DNA of 18,588 nucleotides from an uncultured Anaerolineae bacterium (GCA_937893815.1 CALCSH010000307.1:1-18588), one strand, 5' to 3'. Shown: positions 1 to 8,247, counted from the first letter of the stretch. Translations and numbers: made by a program. The notes: a model not told the origin generated them from the letters alone.

Positions 1-3000
1 CCAGCCCATCGGCCCCCGTGTGGAATTCGGTGCTGCCTACTTCTTCATATTGGGGGATCATCTTTGGTGGACTGTATGGGTCGCTGGCTTCCTGTCGCTC
101 CCAGGTGACTTTGCTGAAGGTAGCGCTCAATGCCATGTCGGGGGCGGAGTTCTGCTCCCAATCGACGGTAATGATATCGAAGCCGATCTCGATTCCGGCG
201 CGGCCCACCCAGGTATCGGGGCGCACGCCGATATAGGTTTCGGCGGGGTGAATAGTTAGCGCGTGGCGGGCGCTGATGGGGAATCCGCTTTCGTCGGTCA
301 TGGTGACTTCGAGAGTGTAAGTCTGGGTGCTCTCCTCGGGGAGGAGTTCCAGCTCGAGGTCGAGAATCCCCTGCGAGTTAGTTTTGGATTCTCCGGAGTC
401 GAGTACTTCGCCATATCCACCATAAGCGAAGCGCATCCACGAAGGATATAACCAGGCATAGCTGTCTGCGCCCACGCGGTAGCCAGGCAGATCGAAATAC
501 GATCTTTCTTTATACAAACTCCAGGAGAGTGGAATATCACCGGCAGGTGCATCAAAATAGTAGCGCGCTTCCACCTGAGCCTGGATAGTCTGCCCGCCGA
601 GCAATTCGTCGCCCTGATCGGGCAGGCTGACTTGCAGATTGATTTCCGGCTTGCGATACTCGGCCACATCGAACCACAGATTGCCGTAGGGTGTGGAGAT
701 AGTATAGGTGCCGGGGATAGCATTTTCTGAAATCATGTAATCGCCGCTCACGGTTCCGAAAGGTGAAAGGGGATATTCACTCTCCATCAGCTTATTGTTG
801 CTGGCATCGTAGACGGTCACCGGCAACGTGCTGAGATTAGCCGGGGTATAGCGGCCATTAAAGGCCTGTCGTGCTACCGCCCGGAAGTAGATGGTCTGCC
901 CGGGGCGGTAAATGGGGCGGTCGGTGTAGATATAGGTTTCAACCTTCGTACCGCTGTAGTCGCTGCGGATGCCGAACTCGTAGGAGTCAATCCCTTGTGT
1001 CCAGCGCGAGACGGTTAGCCCAAAAAGATCATCGCCGGGTCGCCCGGTGAGGGCAAAGTAATTGCTGTAGAGGTCTTCTTGTTCAGGAATATCGTAGGTG
1101 ACCACACCGTCATTATCGGTGATATCGCTATAAAGCAGGTTGCCATACGCATCATAGACGCCAACGGGGACGCCAGTCACCGGCGTATTGGTGCGCAAAT
1201 CGACCACCCAGATGAGAGCCTGCGTGGGGCTTAGTTTGAAAGTCAGGTTGAGATTGCTGGAAACCAGTACATACGGCCCCGGCGGGTAATTAATGCCGGG
1301 TGTTTCCAGGCGCATGAAATACAACCCCGGGGTCAGCCCGCCGCCTTCGGGAGTCAGACTCAGTTCGGTTGTATACATGCGATCACCGGGTAAATTCAGC
1401 AATTGACCCCAACTTTCGAAATTGGGTGGCTGATAGTTTTGGTAATAGTCGTAGTAGCCCGGTTGCAAAAAGGTCATGAAGTCATTGAAGGGTAACACCC
1501 CTAATTGCGTGCCTACGTAATTCAGGTTGGCGGCTTGCGCTGACAGGCTGGTTTCCTGTGGCATCAAAAACAAGGTTGTGTCATAGTGCCCAAAATGCAG
1601 GGTAGGGTCAAGGGCGCCAGTCGTAAATGTGTAGGGATAATCCATACTCATGGTGCCGCCCCAAGGATCGGGGATATTAGCATCGATGGTGACTTGATAT
1701 TCGGTCAACGGCAAGAAATCGGCATTCAAATTAAGCGCATCGTTGTCTTCATTCCACCAATACCTGAGGTTGTCCACATTCGGTGTGATGGTGATGTAAT
1801 CCAGCAAATCATCATGATCGAGCAATGGCCCGCTGAAGTAGATACTCGCGCTGCTGTAGGCGCGCAGCGTGCCACCCTGATACGGGTCGGTTGAAATCAC
1901 CATCAGATTGGGTATGGTGTGGAAAACATACTCGTAGGATTCGCCCAACGGCGTGCCACCCAAGGCCTGCGCGCCAAAAGGTAGCTTGATGTTGTATCGC
2001 GTGCTGCGCGCCAGCGGCGCATCGGGCGTGAAGATCATCACGGTGTTATTTTCCTGCCATTCAAATATCCCGCCGACGAAGTTGTTGGCTTCATCCCACA
2101 GGGTGAAATTCCCCTCGACGCTGATAGTATCCATCGATTGGTTGAAAGTCAATGTGATGGGCTGATCCAGCGGGATGTTGGTATCCGTGTCGATAGGGTC
2201 AACCGAGAGCAGTTCCGGCGAGGATGTGATGAAACTCCACTGGCTCGCGGAGGCCAGCCGCACCCCGGCGTTACTTTGCAGATCGGGGTTCAGGTTAATA
2301 CTGTAATACGCCCCGCCAAAGAGGGCAGTATCGGGATAAAAAATATATGTGCTGGTATTGACCCATTCGCCATGGCCATCCACGGCAGGTTCAATCAGCA
2401 GCGCATTGGGCTGTGTGGCCGGGTCTGCGCCCAGGGGTACTACCGGCTGGTTGAATGTCACCACCAGCGCCGAGCTGGGGTCCACATCGCTGAGGCCGGG
2501 TTCGGGTAAGAATTGCACCACTTCCAGCGGGGGCAGGGTGAAATATTCCATCATCACATTATCGAGCATCATCAATCCGTTGGTGGCTTGCGCGGCCTTA
2601 TCCACGTAAACCTGTATATCGGCTGATGTGGGCAACGATTCTGTAGGGAGAATTTGCAGCGTGGCTTCATTGAGCCAGTTGAAATTAACGGGGATTGTGC
2701 GCGAGCTGCCATCTTCAAGGATCAATTTCAAAGTCAGAGTTTGCTCAACCGTACTGGGATACATGGATTGATTGAAATAGATGGTCAGCGCACCATCGAG
2801 GGGCAAACGTGTGCCCGGGGATGGGTCCATTTCAATCAATGCCGGAGGTAGTGGCTGTGGCGTGGGGGTGATAGTCGGCGTAGGAAGGGCCGTGGCCGTG
2901 GCCTCCGGGGTCGCGGACTGAAGGGCAGATGGCAGCACACAAGCCAACGAAAGCAATAGTATTGCAGCGAGTACGAAACGCCAACTGATATTTTGAGAGG

Positions 3001-3022
3001 CTATGAGGTTCTGATTGTTCAT
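1..3022 (-). CDS. Bacterial alpha-2-macroglobulin family lipoprotein (N-terminal 1007 residues, truncated by window edge)
   Basis: An open frame runs uninterrupted from ATG at 3022 to the left edge. The start has a good ribosome site (AGGAGAG, 3028-3034). The protein opens with a lipoprotein signal: hydrophobic core at residues 16-27, then lipobox LSLAC with Cys28. A Thr/Pro linker follows (about 29-61). Four Ig-like repeats of the SbsA/Big_5 type then start near residues 62, 164, 267 and 370; several carry the pattern 'D..I.L.FNQ.M'. Near residues 695-712 comes the hallmark MG2 motif 'YTDRPIYRPGQT', followed by MG3-like (about 790-835) and MG4-like (about 920-965) stretches. Bacterial A2Ms are periplasmic or surface traps for attacking proteases. 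The bait region, the thioester CxEQ and the receptor-like end would lie beyond the edge, so I cannot tell whether it is a thioester type. No penicillin-binding protein 1C neighbour is in view. The family call is confident; its job as a protease trap is inferred. Confidence 0.9.
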   Translation of the reverse strand, partial: MNNQNLIASQNISWRFVLAAILLLSLACVLPSALQSATPEATATALPTPTITPTPQPLPPALIEMDPSPGTRLPLDGALTIYFNQSMYPSTVEQTLTLKLILEDGSSRTIPVNFNWLNEATLQILPTESLPTSADIQVYVDKAAQATNGLMMLDNVMMEYFTLPPLEVVQFLPEPGLSDVDPSSALVVTFNQPVVPLGADPATQPNALLIEPAVDGHGEWVNTSTYIFYPDTALFGGAYYSINLNPDLQSNAGVRLASASQWSFITSSPELLSVDPIDTDTNIPLDQPITLTFNQSMDTISVEGNFTLWDEANNFVGGIFEWQENNTVMIFTPDAPLARSTRYNIKLPFGAQALGGTPLGESYEYVFHTIPNLMVISTDPYQGGTLRAYSSASIYFSGPLLDHDDLLDYITITPNVDNLRYWWNEDNDALNLNADFLPLTEYQVTIDANIPDPWGGTMSMDYPYTFTTGALDPTLHFGHYDTTLFLMPQETSLSAQAANLNYVGTQLGVLPFNDFMTFLQPGYYDYYQNYQPPNFESWGQLLNLPGDRMYTTELSLTPEGGGLTPGLYFMRLETPGINYPPGPYVLVSSNLNLTFKLSPTQALIWVVDLRTNTPVTGVPVGVYDAYGNLLYSDITDNDGVVTYDIPEQEDLYSNYFALTGRPGDDLFGLTVSRWTQGIDSYEFGIRSDYSGTKVETYIYTDRPIYRPGQTIYFRAVARQAFNGRYTPANLSTLPVTVYDASNNKLMESEYPLSPFGTVSGDYMISENAIPGTYTISTPYGNLWFDVAEYRKPEINLQVSLPDQGDELLGGQTIQAQVEARYYFDAPAGDIPLSWSLYKERSYFDLPGYRVGADSYAWLYPSWMRFAYGGYGEVLDSGESKTNSQGILDLELELLPEESTQTYTLEVTMTDESGFPISARHALTIHPAETYIGVRPDTWVGRAGIEIGFDIITVDWEQNSAPDMALSATFSKVTWERQEASDPYSPPKMIPQYEEVGSTEFHTGADGL

Positions 3023-3082
3023 TTGAACTCTCCTTGGAGAGAAGAAAAGCCGTAGTGAAGTTTTGTTCCAATTTGCATTTCC

Positions 3083-3088
3083 ATTATA
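3083..3088 (-). promoter_or_regulatory. Candidate -10 box (TATAAT) of the A2M gene
   Basis: A perfect TATAAT lies on the minus strand about 60 nt upstream of the A2M start codon, in the gap after the acs terminator. No convincing -35 hexamer is seen at 16-18 nt spacing, so the call rests on the -10 and its position only. Confidence 0.4.
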
Positions 3089-3203
3089 CACGCGGAATCA
3101 AAAAGGCTCCCAGAGAGCCAGAAATACAAGTTGGCTCAGTAGAAGGTACCCAACAAGCAAACTACATTAGACCACTTACATGCACATTTTATTCACAAGC
3201 GCC

Positions 3204-3234
3204 AAAAAGAGCCGCAACATTTCTGCTGCGGCTC
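3204..3234 (-). terminator. Intrinsic terminator of acs
   Basis: Read on the minus strand, an 11-bp stem (GAGCCGCAGCA with TGTTGCGGCTC, including one G-U pair) closes on a GAAA tetraloop and is followed directly by five T. It begins about 30 nt past the acs stop codon and separates acs from the A2M gene. This is a textbook rho-independent terminator. A weaker 5-bp hairpin (GGCTC/GAGCC) followed by T5 lies at about 3101-3117 and might act as a second, minor one. Confidence 0.85.
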
Positions 3235-3265
3235 GATCATGTTGTTAAGCCTGCGTTTGATGTGT

Positions 3266-5161
3266 TTAGTCGGCCAGTGTGCTGGTATCACCCACATCTT
3301 CGCCCAGCGCCTGAGCTTTGAGCAGACGGCGCATGATCTTACCGCTGCGCGTCTTGGGCAAACTTTCCACAATCGTGACCGTTTCCGGTTTGGCGATGGG
3401 GCCGATCTCTTTACCAACGTGCTCGCGCAACTCGAGAGACAACTCGTCGCTGCCGGTGCGGCCCGCCGTCAGAATTACATAGGCATGCACAGCATTGCCT
3501 TTGAGTTCGTGGGGCAAACCGATAACTGCTGCTTCGGCCACTGCCGGATGGCTGACCAGGGCGCTTTCAACTTCCGCGGTTCCCAGCCGGTAGCCACTGA
3601 CTTTTAGTACGTCATCCATGCGCCCGATAATCCAGATATATCCGTCTTTGTCTTTACGGGCCGAGTCGCCGGTTTGGTACATATTGCCAAATTTACCCCA
3701 ATACTGCTCTTTGTAACGCTCATCGTCCCGGTAGACGGTACGCAACATACCTGGCCAGGGGCGCTTGAGTACGAGATAGCCCTCCTCACCGGGCTGGACG
3801 GAGTTGCCGTCGTCATCCACGACGTCAGCGATATGTCCGAAGAAGGGTTTCGTGCCTGAGCCGGGTTTGAGCGGCGTGATCGGCAGTGGGGTGATTACGA
3901 AGCCGCCGGTTTCGGTCTGCCACCATGTATCCATAATCGGGCATTTTTCGTTGCCGATGACCTTGTAATACCACTTCCAGGCCTCGGGGTTGATCGGCTC
4001 GCCGACGCTGCCTAGCAGGCGCAAGCTGGAAAGATCGTGGCGTTTGGGCCAGGCATCGCCAAAGCGCATTAAGCCGCGGATCGCCGTCGGGGCGGTGTAA
4101 AGGATCGTCACGCCGTATTTTTCGATGATGCGCCACCAGCGGTTGGGGTAAGGGAAGTTGGGCGCGCCCTCGTACATCATGCTGGTCGCGCCAGCGATGA
4201 GCGGGGCGTAGACGATATAGCTGTGACCAGTGATCCAGCCGGGATCGGCTGCACACCACCAGCGGTCTTCTTCCTTGATGTCGAAGACAGCTTTCAGGGT
4301 GGTGTAGGTATACACCTGGTATCCGCCGTGGGTATGAACCACACCTTTGGGACGTCCGGTGGTGCCCGAGGTATACAGAATGAACAGCAGGTCTTCGGCG
4401 TCCATTTCTTCCGTTTCGCATTTGGGGTTGGCGATCGGCAAATCCACCAGATCGTGATACCAGTAATCGCGCCCGGATTCCATGTAGATATCTTGCCCGG
4501 TGCGTTTGACTACGATGCAATGCTCAATGGTTGGTTGGCGTTCCATGGCTTCGTCAGCGATTTTCTTAAGTTCGACGATTTTGCCGCGCAGCCAGCCGCC
4601 ATCGGCCGTCACTAGCACGCGGCTATGTGCATCTTCGACGCGCTCGGCCAGGGCTTCCACGCTAAAGCCGCCATAAACCACGCTGTGCGCGGCTCCAATT
4701 TTTGCGCAGGCCAGCATAGCGAATACCTGCTCTGGGATGCGCGGCATATAAATAGTGACAATATCGCCTTTATGCACGCCCATGCTCTTGAGAATATTTG
4801 CCATGCGGCTGACTTCGCGATTAAGGGCATGATACGAAAAAGTACGCACATCGCCTGGCTCGCCTTCCCAGATCAGGGCCAATTTGTTGCGCCGCCAGGT
4901 ATTTACGTGACGGTCAATAGCGTTGTGAACAATATTGGTTTTCCCACCGACAAACCACTTGAAGAATGGCGCATTACTGTCATCCAGAACTTTATCCCAC
5001 TTCTGGTACCATTCCAATTCCTCGGCGCGCTCGCCCCAAAACCCCTCCGGGTCATCGATCGAATACTGATACCAGGCATCGTAATCCTGCACATTGGCAG
5101 CGGCCACGATGTCATCCGCGGGGAAATAAACATCACCTTCGTAGTTATGATCCTCTGACAT
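3266..5161 (-). CDS. acs: Acetyl-CoA synthetase (AMP-forming)
   Basis: This cytoplasmic enzyme activates acetate with ATP to acetyl-AMP and then to acetyl-CoA, letting the cell assimilate acetate. The protein is 631 residues, close to the usual 640-650. Motifs visible in order: the P-loop-like YTSGTTGRPKG (263-273), SVGEPINPEAW (385-395), DTWWQTETGG (411-420; the tryptophans typical of acetate-specific enzymes), TGD (497-499), the hinge and GYRLGTAEVE region (about 513-532), and PKTRSGKIMRR (602-612). Lys608 is the catalytic lysine that acetylation silences in this family. The start at 5161 is supported by GGAGGT six bases upstream. The gene stands alone: a terminator follows and a 427-nt gene-free region precedes it. 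A 14-bp palindrome at 5194-5207 could be an operator. Nothing looks damaged. Confidence 0.97.
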   Translation of the reverse strand: MSEDHNYEGDVYFPADDIVAAANVQDYDAWYQYSIDDPEGFWGERAEELEWYQKWDKVLDDSNAPFFKWFVGGKTNIVHNAIDRHVNTWRRNKLALIWEGEPGDVRTFSYHALNREVSRMANILKSMGVHKGDIVTIYMPRIPEQVFAMLACAKIGAAHSVVYGGFSVEALAERVEDAHSRVLVTADGGWLRGKIVELKKIADEAMERQPTIEHCIVVKRTGQDIYMESGRDYWYHDLVDLPIANPKCETEEMDAEDLLFILYTSGTTGRPKGVVHTHGGYQVYTYTTLKAVFDIKEEDRWWCAADPGWITGHSYIVYAPLIAGATSMMYEGAPNFPYPNRWWRIIEKYGVTILYTAPTAIRGLMRFGDAWPKRHDLSSLRLLGSVGEPINPEAWKWYYKVIGNEKCPIMDTWWQTETGGFVITPLPITPLKPGSGTKPFFGHIADVVDDDGNSVQPGEEGYLVLKRPWPGMLRTVYRDDERYKEQYWGKFGNMYQTGDSARKDKDGYIWIIGRMDDVLKVSGYRLGTAEVESALVSHPAVAEAAVIGLPHELKGNAVHAYVILTAGRTGSDELSLELREHVGKEIGPIAKPETVTIVESLPKTRSGKIMRRLLKAQALGEDVGDTSTLAD

Positions 5162-5193
5162 GCTGTAACCTCCATTGGTTTACTGATTTGCAA

Positions 5194-5207
5194 TGACCTG
5201 CTGGTCA
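5194..5207. promoter_or_regulatory. Palindrome TGACCTGCTGGTCA upstream of acs, possible operator
   Basis: A perfect 5-bp inverted repeat with a 4-nt spacer (TGACC-TGCT-GGTCA) lies 33 nt before the acs start codon. Its minus-strand reading contains TTGACC, which resembles a -35 hexamer, but there is no good -10 at the right distance. A regulator site is plausible from symmetry and position only; the protein that might bind it is unknown. Confidence 0.3.
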
Positions 5208-5234
5208 AGTTGTGAAAGAACTAACTCTATTTTT

Positions 5235-5295
5235 ACCACGAAGGCTCAAAGGCACAAAGAAAAAAACGTTTTTTGCGCCTTCGTGTCTAGTGGTG
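5235..5295. repeat. Intergenic inverted repeat, 'ACCACGAAGG' type
   Basis: CACGAAGGC (5237-5245) is matched by GCCTTCGTG (5277-5285). The outer ends ACCAC and GTGGT extend the symmetry with an interruption. The centre AAAAAACGTTTTTT is itself self-complementary. The left arm has the 'cacgaagg..caaaggcacaaag' flavour. It looks like a non-coding dispersed palindromic element rather than a terminator, because no gene ends next to it. Confidence 0.6.
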
Positions 5296-5378
5296 AAATT
5301 CTCACTCTTGTGAAATCTATATCGGGATCGCTGAACTCCTTGAGGGAGCCAATACTTTACAAACAGAGCATGCTATTT

Positions 5379-5419
5379 ACCGCAGAGCACGGATAAAAAA
5401 TTTCCGCGTACTCTGCGGT
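5379..5419. repeat. Intergenic inverted repeat, 'ACCGCAGAG' type
   Basis: ACCGCAGAG (5379-5387) is exactly inverted as CTCTGCGGT (5411-5419). The sequence just inside the arms is also partly complementary (the segments after each CAGAG, once inverted, both run to 'CG(C)GGA.AAA'). The wording resembles the element at the right edge of the window (18487-18588), which suggests members of one repeat class. Confidence 0.6.
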
Positions 5420-5588
5420 GAATTTCTTGTCGGTATAAAGGCGAAGTTTTGGTAGGTTGTTACACAGGTTTCTTGAAAAAACCCCCGCGAATTGGAATGG
5501 TTACTCATATATACCCATCAACATGAATATGGAGTTGTCTTCATACTCTTCGCGCCTGGCCGTAGACACGTCTCTGGTGTGCGGTGGA

Positions 5589-6071
5589 TCACGCTGATTT
5601 GAAAACAAGCTGCTTATTCAAGATAAAATTCCAAGCGAAGACCGCACTAGTTGCCAGGATGAGTGCGATGGCTTCACCGAGATGAAATCCACTTAGTCCC
5701 AATGCCATCACCCCGGTGTTGATGCCCAAGGCGGCAACATGCGTCAACGTGAAGAGCAGGGCGGCGCGCCAGGGGTTACTCTGCGATTTGAAGGTCCAGG
5801 TGCGGTTCCAATAGAAACTATTGATCATACCGATGGCGTAAGCTATGCTCTTCGCCAAAATGGGCAGCGAGGCCAGCCCTAGCGCGCGTGTCAGAGCGTA
5901 GTAAGTCGCCGCGTCAATGATGGTGTTCGATACGCCGACGAGCGCGTATTTGAGTGCCTGGATGATGGTTAGCTGAATACCCTCACCCTCGGCCCCTTTC
6001 CTGCGGGGAGAGGGAGGTCTGGAGTGTAGCGACAGACGGAGGGAGGGCAGCGATTTACTTTCCGCAGTCAT
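5589..6071 (-). CDS. GtrA-like integral membrane protein
   Basis: This 160-residue protein has four predicted membrane helices (about 38-58, 67-88, 100-122, 132-152). It carries GtrA family signatures: KYALVGVSNT followed by a helix, FYWNRTWTF at 86-94, and WNFILNKQLVFK near the end. GtrA proteins are thought to help move polyprenyl-phosphate-linked sugars across the membrane. The gene overlaps the end of the GT39 gene by 17 nt, so the two are almost certainly co-transcribed and work together. The ATG at 6071 is backed by GAGGTG a few bases upstream. Odd point: residues about 7-32 are basic, Ser/Pro/Gly-rich and unlike a GtrA N-terminus. The underlying DNA (5978-6050) resembles a GC-rich intergenic repeat. 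The core family assignment is confident; a transport role in this organism is inferred. Confidence 0.88.
   Translation of the reverse strand: MTAESKSLPSLRLSLHSRPPSPRRKGAEGEGIQLTIIQALKYALVGVSNTIIDAATYYALTRALGLASLPILAKSIAYAIGMINSFYWNRTWTFKSQSNPWRAALLFTLTHVAALGINTGVMALGLSGFHLGEAIALILATSAVFAWNFILNKQLVFKSA
5978..6050. repeat. REP-like GC-rich repeat inside the start of the gtrA-like gene
   Basis: The plus strand reads CCCTCACCCTCGGCCCC, then TTTCCTGCGGGGAGAGGGAGG, then a purine-rich tail. This 'CCCTCACCC...GGAGAGGG' arrangement is partly self-complementary (CCCTC and GAGGG; TCCTGCGGGGA) and looks like a dispersed intergenic element. Here it is translated as the odd N-terminal tail of the GtrA-like protein. 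Confidence 0.4.
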
Positions 6072-8247
6072 ATAGCACCTCGGGTTGTTGATTGCGTGGA
6101 GCGGGTTGCCCTAAGGCATCGGGTGTCTCCGAGATCCCCGAGGTTTCCAACTCTACCACGGAGCAATTCGTCCGCATCCACTCGCTTATCTCCGGCTTGT
6201 TTTGCGGGGTTCCCAGAATGAAGCGCAACTCGCCGCCATCGATCATCTCGATCAGGCCTGCCAAATCCACCACAGTATCGCCGCCGCTGAAACCGCCAAA
6301 AGTCAGCACCGGGCGACCGGTCTCTAAAATATAGGGTGCCGCGCCGCGGGCGTTATTGGTCGCCAATAGGTAGCTCTCAGGGTCGGTGTTTGCCTGCGTG
6401 TAGGCCAGCACTGCCTGCCCGTATTCATTGAGCAGTTCTTCATTGGGCGTCATCATCGAAGCCCGCGTATGATCGGCGTCGCCCACGCCCGCTGTGGGCA
6501 GGGCCACGTTGGGGTTGGTGTTGAGCACCGTCAGCGCCGACCAGGTCAGCGGCGCGACGAGCAAGGCTGCCAAAACCAGCCCCAGCCCTACTTTACGTAG
6601 TTTTGCCAGCGGCTTCAACATCAGCACGCCCATACCCGCCAGCCAGAGAGTGATTGTGGAAATGGCAACGCCCGCGGCGTATTCTGGATAAGAGCGCATG
6701 GTAAAAATCTCGAAGAGGATCGTCAACCCGGTGAGCAGGGTGCTCACGATCCAGGTGGAGGTGTGATTCTGCGCCCAGTGTTTTGCCAACGCCCAAAAGG
6801 TGATTCCAACCAGGGCAGCCAGCGGCGGCCCCAGCATCATTAGATAGTAGCGGTGGAACAACCCAGTCGTGAAGCTGAAATAGGCCATCACCGGCAGCAG
6901 CCAGCCCGCCCAAAGCACGATGCTGAGATGTTTTCCACTCAAAGGCCAGGCCCAACCGATCAGAACTAATACTACTGGCAGGCCGAGCATCACCAACATC
7001 AGCAGCCAGCTTGCCTCGGTGATGAGCGGCTCCTGAAATAAGCGCAGCACACCCGCCGAACCGGTCTCGCTGTTGTTCATGCCGCCGCCGGGTTGAAGGT
7101 TGGGGGTTGAAGGTTGGGGGTTGAGCACGTTAGGGTTTTGGGAATTACTCGGCGGGGTGCGCCCCTCGGGCACACAGACCAGATCGCCCTGTGGGAAAGT
7201 GTTGCACATACCATCGATGGTGTTGTTGCGTAGCGCTACTGTGCAGGCTTCACCGGCGCTCAATCCATTGCAGGCTGCCAGGGCTTCGGGAGGCGGCTGG
7301 CGGTTGTTCGCTGGATTCGCGCCGGGGGCCGGATTCCCATCGGAGGGCACGCCTCCACCTGGGGCCGGGTTCGCCTGCCCTGCTCCGGGAGCAGGACCAT
7401 CGGCCACGCGGGGGCCATCTCCACCGCGGCCGCGGTCATTCAATCCCAAGCGGCTGAGGCCATTATGCCCGATAATCAATTCGAGCACAGTATTGTTCTC
7501 GCTGGAGCCGATGAAAGGCCGCTCGGCGGGATCGGTGAGATCAACCGCGGCGACCCAGGCAAAGGAGACAGTCAGTAATAGCATTGTGGCTGCGCCAAGT
7601 TGTAAAATGCGCCCCCACCAGGGTTTGCGGGCGCTGAAAAAGTAGAGCGCGTAGAAGGCGGGCAGCACCATGTAGGCTTGTAGCATTTTGATGTTAAAAC
7701 CCAAACCCACCAGCAGCGCGCCGAAAAGCAGATAGCGTGTTTTGCCATTTTCGGCGGCCATAAGAAATGCCCAGGCTGCCAGTAGCAGCACAAAGACTAA
7801 CAGGCCGTCAATGGTGTTGTTGCGCTCGGTGGCAATGGTGATGGGTGTGACTGCCAGGACGAGGGCGGCGACGAGACCGATCCACACGCCAAAATATTTA
7901 CGCACCAGATGGTAGAGTACGCTAATCGAACCCAGCCCGGCCAACGCCTGCGGCAGCGCCAGAGCAAAGCCATTCACGCCAAAGAAATAGGCCGAAACCG
8001 CCTGCACCCAGAACCCCAGCGGGGGTTTGTCTACCGTGACAGAGCCGCCCGGCTCGAAAGTGGCGTAGAAGAAATTGTGCCACGACATGAGCATGGATTT
8101 GACCGTAGCGGCGTAGTAGGAGTTGCCAATGCTGTAGGCGCCAAGCTGGTAGAAACGCAAAAACGCGCCCAGGGTGAGAATAGCGCCCAAGCCGAGGACG
8201 GCTAGCAAGGTTTCTTTACGAGGGGTGGATTGGGGTGCAGTGGTCAT
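6055..8247 (-). CDS. GT39-family membrane glycosyltransferase (YkcA/YkcB-like, PMT superfamily)
   Basis: This 730-residue polytopic protein has about a dozen membrane helices between residues 15 and 570. The first external loop carries GNSYYAATVKSML (41-53) and VDKPPLG (72-78), conserved in the YkcA/YkcB-like GT39 branch. Such enzymes transfer a sugar from a polyprenyl-phosphate donor to an extracytoplasmic acceptor. A long external segment (about 268-395) is low-complexity Gly/Pro/Asn/Ala and encloses a compact unit with four cysteines (326, 335, 348, 358). A soluble C-terminal domain follows (about 575-730; GGFSGGDTVV at 651-660). The start is supported by AGGAG six bases before the ATG. 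The last 17 nt overlap the GtrA-like gene, so they form an operon for lipid-linked sugar transfer. The family is confident; donor and acceptor cannot be read from sequence. Confidence 0.9.
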   Translation of the reverse strand: MTTAPQSTPRKETLLAVLGLGAILTLGAFLRFYQLGAYSIGNSYYAATVKSMLMSWHNFFYATFEPGGSVTVDKPPLGFWVQAVSAYFFGVNGFALALPQALAGLGSISVLYHLVRKYFGVWIGLVAALVLAVTPITIATERNNTIDGLLVFVLLLAAWAFLMAAENGKTRYLLFGALLVGLGFNIKMLQAYMVLPAFYALYFFSARKPWWGRILQLGAATMLLLTVSFAWVAAVDLTDPAERPFIGSSENNTVLELIIGHNGLSRLGLNDRGRGGDGPRVADGPAPGAGQANPAPGGGVPSDGNPAPGANPANNRQPPPEALAACNGLSAGEACTVALRNNTIDGMCNTFPQGDLVCVPEGRTPPSNSQNPNVLNPQPSTPNLQPGGGMNNSETGSAGVLRLFQEPLITEASWLLMLVMLGLPVVLVLIGWAWPLSGKHLSIVLWAGWLLPVMAYFSFTTGLFHRYYLMMLGPPLAALVGITFWALAKHWAQNHTSTWIVSTLLTGLTILFEIFTMRSYPEYAAGVAISTITLWLAGMGVLMLKPLAKLRKVGLGLVLAALLVAPLTWSALTVLNTNPNVALPTAGVGDADHTRASMMTPNEELLNEYGQAVLAYTQANTDPESYLLATNNARGAAPYILETGRPVLTFGGFSGGDTVVDLAGLIEMIDGGELRFILGTPQNKPEISEWMRTNCSVVELETSGISETPDALGQPAPRNQQPEVLYDCGK
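7091..7124. repeat. 14-bp tandem repeat within the GT39 coding region
   Basis: GGTTGAAGGTTGGG occurs twice in tandem (7091-7104 and 7105-7118), followed by a partial third copy GGTTGA (7119-7124). The unit length is not a multiple of three, so each copy is read in a different frame. It encodes part of the Asn/Pro/Gln-rich linker after the four-cysteine unit (about residues 374-387). Confidence 0.85.

Larger units (their letters stand above)
5162..5588. other. Gene-free region between gtrA-like gene and acs
   Basis: These 427 nt contain no credible reading frame. They hold a palindrome near the acs start (5194-5207) and two inverted repeats (5235-5295 and 5379-5419). The stretch 5420-5588 shows no structure or promoter that I can support. 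Confidence 0.7.

Noticed and set aside
3825..4520. 231-codon frame on the same strand as acs, possible frameshift
   Set aside because: The acs frame is continuous and complete through this region, so this is an alternate-frame shadow.
4625..5158. 177-codon plus-strand open frame
   Set aside because: It is antisense to the acs N-terminal region, with no ribosome site or family resemblance.
5180..5208. Sigma-70 promoter for acs using TTGACC as -35
   Set aside because: No acceptable -10 lies at the right spacing, and the implied start would leave almost no room for the ribosome site.
5235..5419. CRISPR array
   Set aside because: The two elements differ in sequence and there are no evenly spaced direct repeats.
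7100..7645. 181-codon plus-strand open frame
   Set aside because: It is the antisense of the Gly/Pro-rich linker of the GT39 gene; GC-rich repeats commonly leave open antisense frames.
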